Below, piece after piece: positions 61,701 through 64,000 of a DNA stretch of 64,000 bases. The first letter of the stretch is position 1; each line of letters opens with the position of its first letter. Source of the stretch: Notospermus geniculatus (taxonomy: Eukaryota > Nemertea > Pilidiophora > Heteronemertea > Lineidae). The notes beneath the pieces are model-generated. The model had not been told where the DNA came from. It worked only from the letters and a program-made list of their open reading frames with translations, and searched no databases. A program made the position numbers and the translations under genes. Where the stretch lies: NCBI GenBank assembly GCA_002633025.1, contig NMRB01000163.1, forward strand, positions 268,421 through 332,420, read 5' to 3'.

Positions 61701-62147
61701 GCAGGAGGCTGGATATTTGTCTCTAGGTAAGTCTGCATCTTTTTAAAAGAATACTGAATCCTGGCTTTGAATTTCGTTCACAAGATGGACCCTGTTGAAT
61801 CAATGGTATCTCATTCTTATCTTTCAATGCACATTTCTAATATTGAAAATTTTCTTTCAGGGCCCACTGCGTCTCGTGACCTACAACGTTTGGTGGCAAC
61901 AATGATTATGATTTACATCATTCTAAACAGCTTCAGATACCATGACAGCAACTTGGTCATGAATAAGATATGCATCTTGACAGACACACTTGATGATTTT
62001 ATCATCGATAGCAACATCTTGGATGAGATTAAAAGGGCACAGTCTTTCTGTAAACTGATTGACAGGAAGTATCCAATGGCCTACTCTACCTTGGAACTTG
62101 GCAGCAGCTGGGACAATGTTATTCAGAAATGGTTGGCAATTATCTAA
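40298..62147 (+). CDS. PARP4: PARP4 / vault PARP, greatly extended by polyproline, CTD-like and FG-repeat regions
   Basis: Vault-associated mono-ADP-ribosyltransferase. Exons: 40298-40426, 40539-40737, 40943-41085, 41312-41365, 41597-41713, 42145-42288, 42379-42516, 42648-42824, 43080-43237, 43378-43515, 43650-43748, 44021-44204, 44320-44479, 44647-44777, 45439-45663, 45868-46032, 46194-46313, 46639-46788, then vWA exons as 47051-47237, 47361-47434, 47690-47874 or their copies 48268-48454, 48578-48651, 48893-49077, then 49236-49335, 49533-49703, 49930-50010, 50296-50478, 50573-50764, 51377-51458, 52210-52257 or 53002-53049, 53254-53487, 54218-54484, 54821-55698, 55904-59210 (one-base frame break near 56186), 60279-60408, 61493-61726, 61861-62147. 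Phases agree throughout. Using one copy of each duplicated exon and correcting the break gives about 3089 residues, against 1724 in human. The order BRCT, helical regulatory, catalytic, VIT, vWA, vault-binding is that of PARP4. An alternative end at 59534 is possible. Confidence 0.93.
41597..43237 (+). other. PARP4: PARP4 linker and alpha-helical regulatory region
   Basis: The exons encode YSVELHADPEAQDNQMKYRI (the WGR-like linker position), then QLDPALGQLVNYLWIEAMGE and LSDEFYSEIPHHNQHRQLLN followed by LAEKQDLCQ. The regulatory-domain landmark F.E.IPH is present, as in human PARP4 (FYRLIPHKG). Confidence 0.85.
43378..44479 (+). other. PARP4: PARP4 catalytic ADP-ribosyltransferase domain
   Basis: NAD-binding His in LLFHASGVHNFVGILSRGLL (the family consensus LHGS is here FHAS), Tyr in MLGSGIYFSDSATTSLKYS, and catalytic Glu in FDDDEFVIYDTKQQRIKYLV. 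The H-Y-E triad is therefore kept, so the enzyme is predicted active. The Gly to Ala change after His is a small deviation from human PARP4. Confidence 0.9.
44647..46313 (+). other. PARP4: PARP4 VIT domain
   Basis: Contains YVFPLDEMAAVCGFEAFING, HIVGEVKEKETARREYKEAI and FTVSVGNLPPHASVLIKITY, all diagnostic for the vault inter-alpha-trypsin (VIT) domain that precedes vWA in PARP4 and ITIH proteins. Confidence 0.92.
46741..47961 (+). repeat. First copy of a 1.2-kb near-identical tandem segment in PARP4
   Basis: Starts inside exon 18 at tgggtggaacgtcaccc and contains the three vWA exons (47051-47237, 47361-47434, 47690-47874). It ends at ctctgc followed by a single N at 47962. The next base restarts the same segment. 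It also includes a dispersed repeat piece (ttttatatagcgtaaaac). Confidence 0.95.
47051..49335 (+). other. PARP4: PARP4 von Willebrand A domain (exons present twice)
   Basis: MIDAS residues are in VVFLLDCSNSMARPASLEAR (DxSxS), NFGNTDAYKPL and NVFLISDGHVT. The last vWA exon, 49236-49335, gives SANRHMLRSLAQAGAGYFEY and is single. The two copies of the first three exons differ at one residue noted here (Met versus Leu in NVK-M/L-AENFLQ). Confidence 0.92.
47963..49162 (+). repeat. Second copy of the tandem segment (probable assembly duplication)
   Basis: Repeats 46741-47961 with scattered single-base changes and small indels (for example a different ATA/ATAA microsatellite length), then runs on into single-copy sequence and exon 22. 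The copy of exon 18 here is a 3' stub only (47963-48010). Confidence 0.93.
50296..51458 (+). other. PARP4: PARP4 post-vWA exons: conserved helical block, acidic tract and RS tract
   Basis: Exon 50296-50478 gives LTARAAIRDWETGLL and KEYSIVTQFTSFVAIEKR, conserved with human PARP4. Exon 50573-50764 has EHEDVDFLPYI, then an acidic run (GGEESSEESTEESSSSSEDD). Exon 51377-51458 carries ARSRSRSRSPDESDD. The acidic and RS tracts are likely phosphorylation-rich. Confidence 0.85.
51063..51341. mobile_element. MITE with TTAAAGCCCCACTGTATTG ends, copy 1
   Basis: Ends AAGCCCCACTGTATTGAATT and AATTCAATACAGTGGAGCTT are inverted repeats bordered by TTA/TAA. It is found again at 51513-51781, and an end fragment occurs at about 62910-62933. 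Confidence 0.82.
51513..51781. mobile_element. MITE with TTAAAGCCCCACTGTATTG ends, copy 2
   Basis: Same orientation and sequence family as 51063-51341, with moderate divergence. The two copies bracket PARP4 exon 51377-51458. Confidence 0.82.
51782..52565 (+). repeat. First copy of a second near-identical tandem segment in PARP4
   Basis: Begins at atatactgtcaccaattgca and includes a 48-nt exon (52210-52257) and the start of the next exon (52461-52565). It is cut mid-exon by a single N at 52566. Confidence 0.94.
52567..53352 (+). repeat. Second copy of that segment (probable assembly duplication)
   Basis: Repeats 51782-52565 with small changes, including an extra ccggtaccggta word near 52851. 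It continues into the complete exon 53254-53487. The 48-nt exon is repeated at 53002-53049 with three base differences. Confidence 0.93.
53488..54217 (+). other. PARP4 intron, nothing recognised
   Basis: No exon or clear transposon. It contains a patch of gacgtcatt repeats (about 53868-53935). Confidence 0.6.
54218..55698 (+). other. PARP4: PARP4 polyproline (FH1-like) region with a WH2-like motif
   Basis: Two exons (54218-54484, 54821-55698) encode several blocks of 6-11 consecutive prolines separated by similar spacers (AVQSAA, AVRSAA and PPGV-type). Profilin and SH3/WW domains bind such tracts in formins. Downstream, QRSVLLEKIRERRSERQG resembles the start of an actin-binding WH2 motif (R-x-x-LL-x-x-I), but the LKKV-type end is missing. 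Confidence 0.7.
55904..56400 (+). other. PARP4: PARP4 region resembling RNA polymerase II CTD heptads
   Basis: Frequent Y-x-P-T-x-P units: SYNPTGPACF, SFTPTSPVYSPSS, SYSPTLPTY, and after a frame break SLTSPPYSPTSPAHG, GYHPVSPLYNPT, SYIPTSPAFYPSP and PPYRSTSPSY. About ten degenerate copies of the YSPTSPS consensus are present. The frame breaks between TLPTY and SLTSPP (extra base near 56186). Confidence 0.72.
56186..56198 (+). pseudogene. PARP4: One-base frame break inside PARP4 exon 32
   Basis: The frame inherited from exon 31 stops at TAG 56195-56197. The following 3.3 kb is open in the next frame with the same repeat style on both sides. Omitting one base at about 56186 (acttac-g-tcttct) restores PTY-SSYSLTSPP. 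No GT-AG pair in the exon gives a suitable phase. It is probably an assembly or read error, or an allelic indel. Confidence 0.7.
56845..59130 (+). other. PARP4: PARP4 nucleoporin-like FG-repeat region (FxFG then GLFG)
   Basis: About 19 FxFG units of the type FSFGAQPQSS (to about 58180), then about 11 GLFG units alternating with VFGAPPQQ (GGGLFGTTTQSSVFGAPPQQ). The linkers are Ser/Thr/Gln-rich and nearly free of charged residues. This is the composition of Nup98/Nup100-class FG domains, which form the permeability barrier of nuclear pores and bind transport receptors. Nucleotide repeats are close, so the array length is probably polymorphic. Confidence 0.9.
59211..59534 (+). CDS. PARP4: Alternative PARP4 C-terminal extension / retained-intron end
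   Basis: The large exon can splice at CTT|gtgagt (59211) into exon 60279 in phase. If it is not spliced, the frame continues with an acidic Pro-rich tail (SEVPPEEPASVPVPCDLRRP, ending KEYLEEMAS) to TAA 59532-59534. AATAAA at 60246-60251 could serve this short form, which would lack the vault-binding exons. Confidence 0.5.
   Translation: MSDEGHHSESDGRSSPLTSPVTPKDLSPSSRTPTESETTSITSEVPPEEPASVPVPCDLRRPSETYPIPQEEQPEKEKSACWGGPTEDFPDTFGTDELKEYLEEMAS
60279..62147 (+). other. PARP4: PARP4 C-terminal vault (MVP)-interacting exons
   Basis: Exon 60279-60408 carries KVGKRKQADKD (possible NLS) and ends at a GC donor. Exon 61493-61726 has REGEVFWDFSNPAGFAKLGI. The last exon ends LIDRKYPMAYSTLELGSSWD, then NVIQKWLAII and TAA at 62145-62147. 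The order (W..., then LELG.DWD near the end) matches the human PARP4 segment that binds major vault protein. Confidence 0.85.
60409..61492 (+). other. PARP4 intron with degenerate repeats of ggttgtccacggacaa
   Basis: No exon recognised. At about 61005-61200 the word ttgtcc(a/g)cggacaac occurs repeatedly in both orientations, suggesting a foldback element remnant. The rest is AT-rich. Confidence 0.55.
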
Positions 62148-62500
62148 TATTGGATTTGTGGTGGTGAAGTATGGTACCAGGAGGGCAACTCCTTGTGCCT
62201 CTCTTCATGTATGAGTTGAGGAATCCATGGTGATATTGGGATATAGGAACAATCCAAATAACTTGTGATGAGTGTTTGCTTGTACATAATTGTGTGATGA
62301 TTGTTCCCTTGTGATTAAAAGGTTCTGTTTAAAGATTTGACAATACATAACGGAGAGAATTCACATATTCAGTATAAATTCATGTTCACTAAATTGCTTT
62401 GAAAGTAATGTTCCTGTTCCTACTACATGTAAGATGTTTTATTATTGTAGTTGATTTATTATTGTATTATTTCTGTAGCATATTTCTCTGTCAGTCTTTA
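62148..62500 (+). other. PARP4 3' untranslated region
   Basis: Noncoding. The nearest candidate polyadenylation hexamer is ATTAAA at 62314-62319. Confidence 0.45.
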
Positions 62501-62732
62501 GCGTCGGATCCAGGAGGGGCGAAGTGGCAAGCACTGAAAGCGCGAAGCCCAAACGGGCTTTGACAATTTAAGTGCTTTTAGATGCATTTTCCTGGCAATA
62601 AATGCATCTGAGAGCAAAATACCGGGTACTTGAATTTTTGTGTGATTCAATTTTTCTTGCAAAAAAGAATCATTGCTCTGCCAAAACTAGGGGGGGGGGG
62701 GGGGGNCATACGCCCCCTGGTTCTGACCCTGA
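62501..62732. mobile_element. MITE related to 34611-34763 with poly-G and single-N gap
   Basis: Starts GTCGGATCCAGGAGGGGCG and ends with the reverse complement of GGGTCAGAACCAGGGGGCG, an imperfect terminal repeat. A run of about 15 G followed by one N (62706) marks a sequencing difficulty near its end. Confidence 0.6.
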
Positions 62733-63025
62733 TCTTGATGTCTGTTGTGTATCTCCTTGTTAACCAAGCTTTGATTAAGATGATCAGAGTAGTATGACTG
62801 GTATGATGGGGGATGAGTGGTGTGCAGTTGAAAGCCGGTGCTGATCCTTAATTTATGTTCTGCATGTGCTTAAAATATAATTCTGCAAGAATGATTAACT
62901 CTAATGCCCCACTGTATTGAATTCTACAGTTTTTAGCTCACCCGTGAGCTTTTGTCGTGGTGCAGCGTTCGTCGTTGTTGTCCGTTAGCAGGGCACGTTT
63001 CGTAACCGCTGGAGCTATTGATCTG

Positions 63026-63727
63026 GGGCCATATGCATAAAACTACTTAAGTATGAAAATCCCAAGGGATTCCCTCAAACCACCACTAAAGTGGAAATCT
63101 TAACTTAAGGGAGATGCAGAAAGCTACTTTGGAATAGTGAAAGCCTCAAAATCACCCTTAACTCTAAATGTGGTCACAGTTCCCTTAACTGACTCCTTAA
63201 CTTCACAGTTGTGGCAGGAACAGGTTGGAATATGCTATCCATGCTGTTTTTTAATGCATGCTAGCCAAATAGGCCGGGGAAATTATGTGCTAGGCTAACA
63301 TGTATCCTCTTTCTGTCCTACCAATTTGGTAAACTCTTTTTTTGTTTTCCGCCGTTAATAGCCATTTTACACAGTTCCTAACATACTAAAATGTGCATTA
63401 CAGCATTGCATGCAGTCATGTTCATGTACATGCAGCCTACATTTGAGAAACCTTCCTTAAGTATTTAAAAGACGGTGTTACCTATTTCATTTCTTCTCTT
63501 CCTTAAGTATAACACTCAAGAAATCTGGGAAACCCCTTGAATACTGAAATTTCATTGGCTGACACCGCAATTCCTGGAAATACTTTAGTTAAGGGTTGCC
63601 CTTAGCTGAGTATGCCCTTAGTTTGTTTAATGCATACACCTTAAGTATGGCACTTGGTAAAGTGAAATCCTTAGACTTTAAGGGTAAGTTTTACACTTAA
63701 CTTAAGGAAGTTTTATGCATATGGCCC
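63026..63727. mobile_element. Harbinger-like element with CTG target duplication
   Basis: A 702-base element with ends GGGCCATATGCATAAAACT and AGTTTTATGCATATGGCCC, exact inverted repeats, flanked by CTG at 63023-63025 and 63728-63730. The interior is rich in cttaag words in both orientations and has no transposase frame. Confidence 0.85.
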
Positions 63728-63744
63728 CTGACACTTGGTACATA

Positions 63745-63876
63745 CAGTCAACTCTCGTTATAACGCCCATCGTTATACCGCCACAGACAATTGACTTTCT
63801 CGCTTGAAGGCATTTCAACATTGGCAGCAACAATACACTCATTGTACCGCCACTGGCGGTATAACGAGAGTGACTG
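63745..63876. mobile_element. pogo/Tigger-like MITE
   Basis: A 132-base element with ends CAGTCAACTCTCGTTATAAC and the reverse complement CAGTCACTCTCGTTATACC, flanked by TA on both sides (63743-63744 and 63877-63878). The CAGT...TCTCGTTATA terminus with a TA target is typical of the pogo branch of Tc1/mariner. Confidence 0.82.
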
Positions 63877-64000
63877 TATATACCCATAGGTCAGATGACC
63901 TATGCCACCAAGTTTCGGTCCGATTTGATTCTTGGCTTGGCCTCTAGGTCGCCAAAATCAAAAACACAAAAAGTGCAATAACTTCTGAACTAATGACTGG

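Overview
This is a stretch of an animal genome with spliced genes, long AT-rich introns and many small foldback repeats. There is no bacterial-style operon structure. Every splice junction proposed here comes from reading GT-AG (or GC-AG) borders, phase, and agreement with known protein families. The gene set, the motif-rich noncoding DNA (frequent ACATGTA, ACCGGTA and TAGGCCTA words) and the MITE load suggest a marine invertebrate deuterostome such as an echinoderm, hemichordate or cephalochordate. Species cannot be fixed from the sequence.

Layout. (1) 1-530: the start, on the minus strand, of a probable macro-domain-like gene that runs off the left edge. (2) 1526-2180: an N gap, followed at 2181-2942 by the 3' end of an LTR retrotransposon (ORF tail, polypurine tract, LTR). 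(3) 4021-6547, minus: a HINT2-like histidine-triad hydrolase with a mitochondrial-type N terminus and two interchangeable copies of exon 3. (4) 6714-8080: a cluster of small inverted-repeat elements. (5) 8287-32925, plus: a complete DENND5 (Rab6-interacting DENN/RUN/PLAT) gene in 20 exons, coding for about 1311 residues. (6) 36208-37404, minus: a single-exon beta-1,3-galactosyltransferase-family gene, tail-to-tail with DENND5. (7) 40298-62147, plus: a very large PARP4 (vault PARP) gene with BRCT, PARP regulatory and catalytic, VIT, vWA and C-terminal vault-binding parts. (8) 62500-63880: further small transposons.

The most striking object is the PARP4 gene. Between the vWA/acidic part and the C-terminal vault-binding block it carries an unusually long low-complexity section made of three types in series: FH1-like polyproline, repeats resembling the RNA polymerase II CTD heptad, and about 30 nucleoporin-type FG repeats (first FxFG, then GLFG). 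The predicted protein is about 3090 residues, against about 1720 for human PARP4.

Two places inside PARP4 (46741-49162 and 51781-53352) are near-identical tandem copies joined by a single N. Exon phase shows they are very probably assembly duplications of two haplotypes, not real duplicated exons. A one-base frame break lies at about 56186. Two introns appear to start with GC. Many repeats are short inverted-repeat elements, several sharing GGC.../...GCC ends and three-base TAA or CTG target duplications, which fits PIF/Harbinger.
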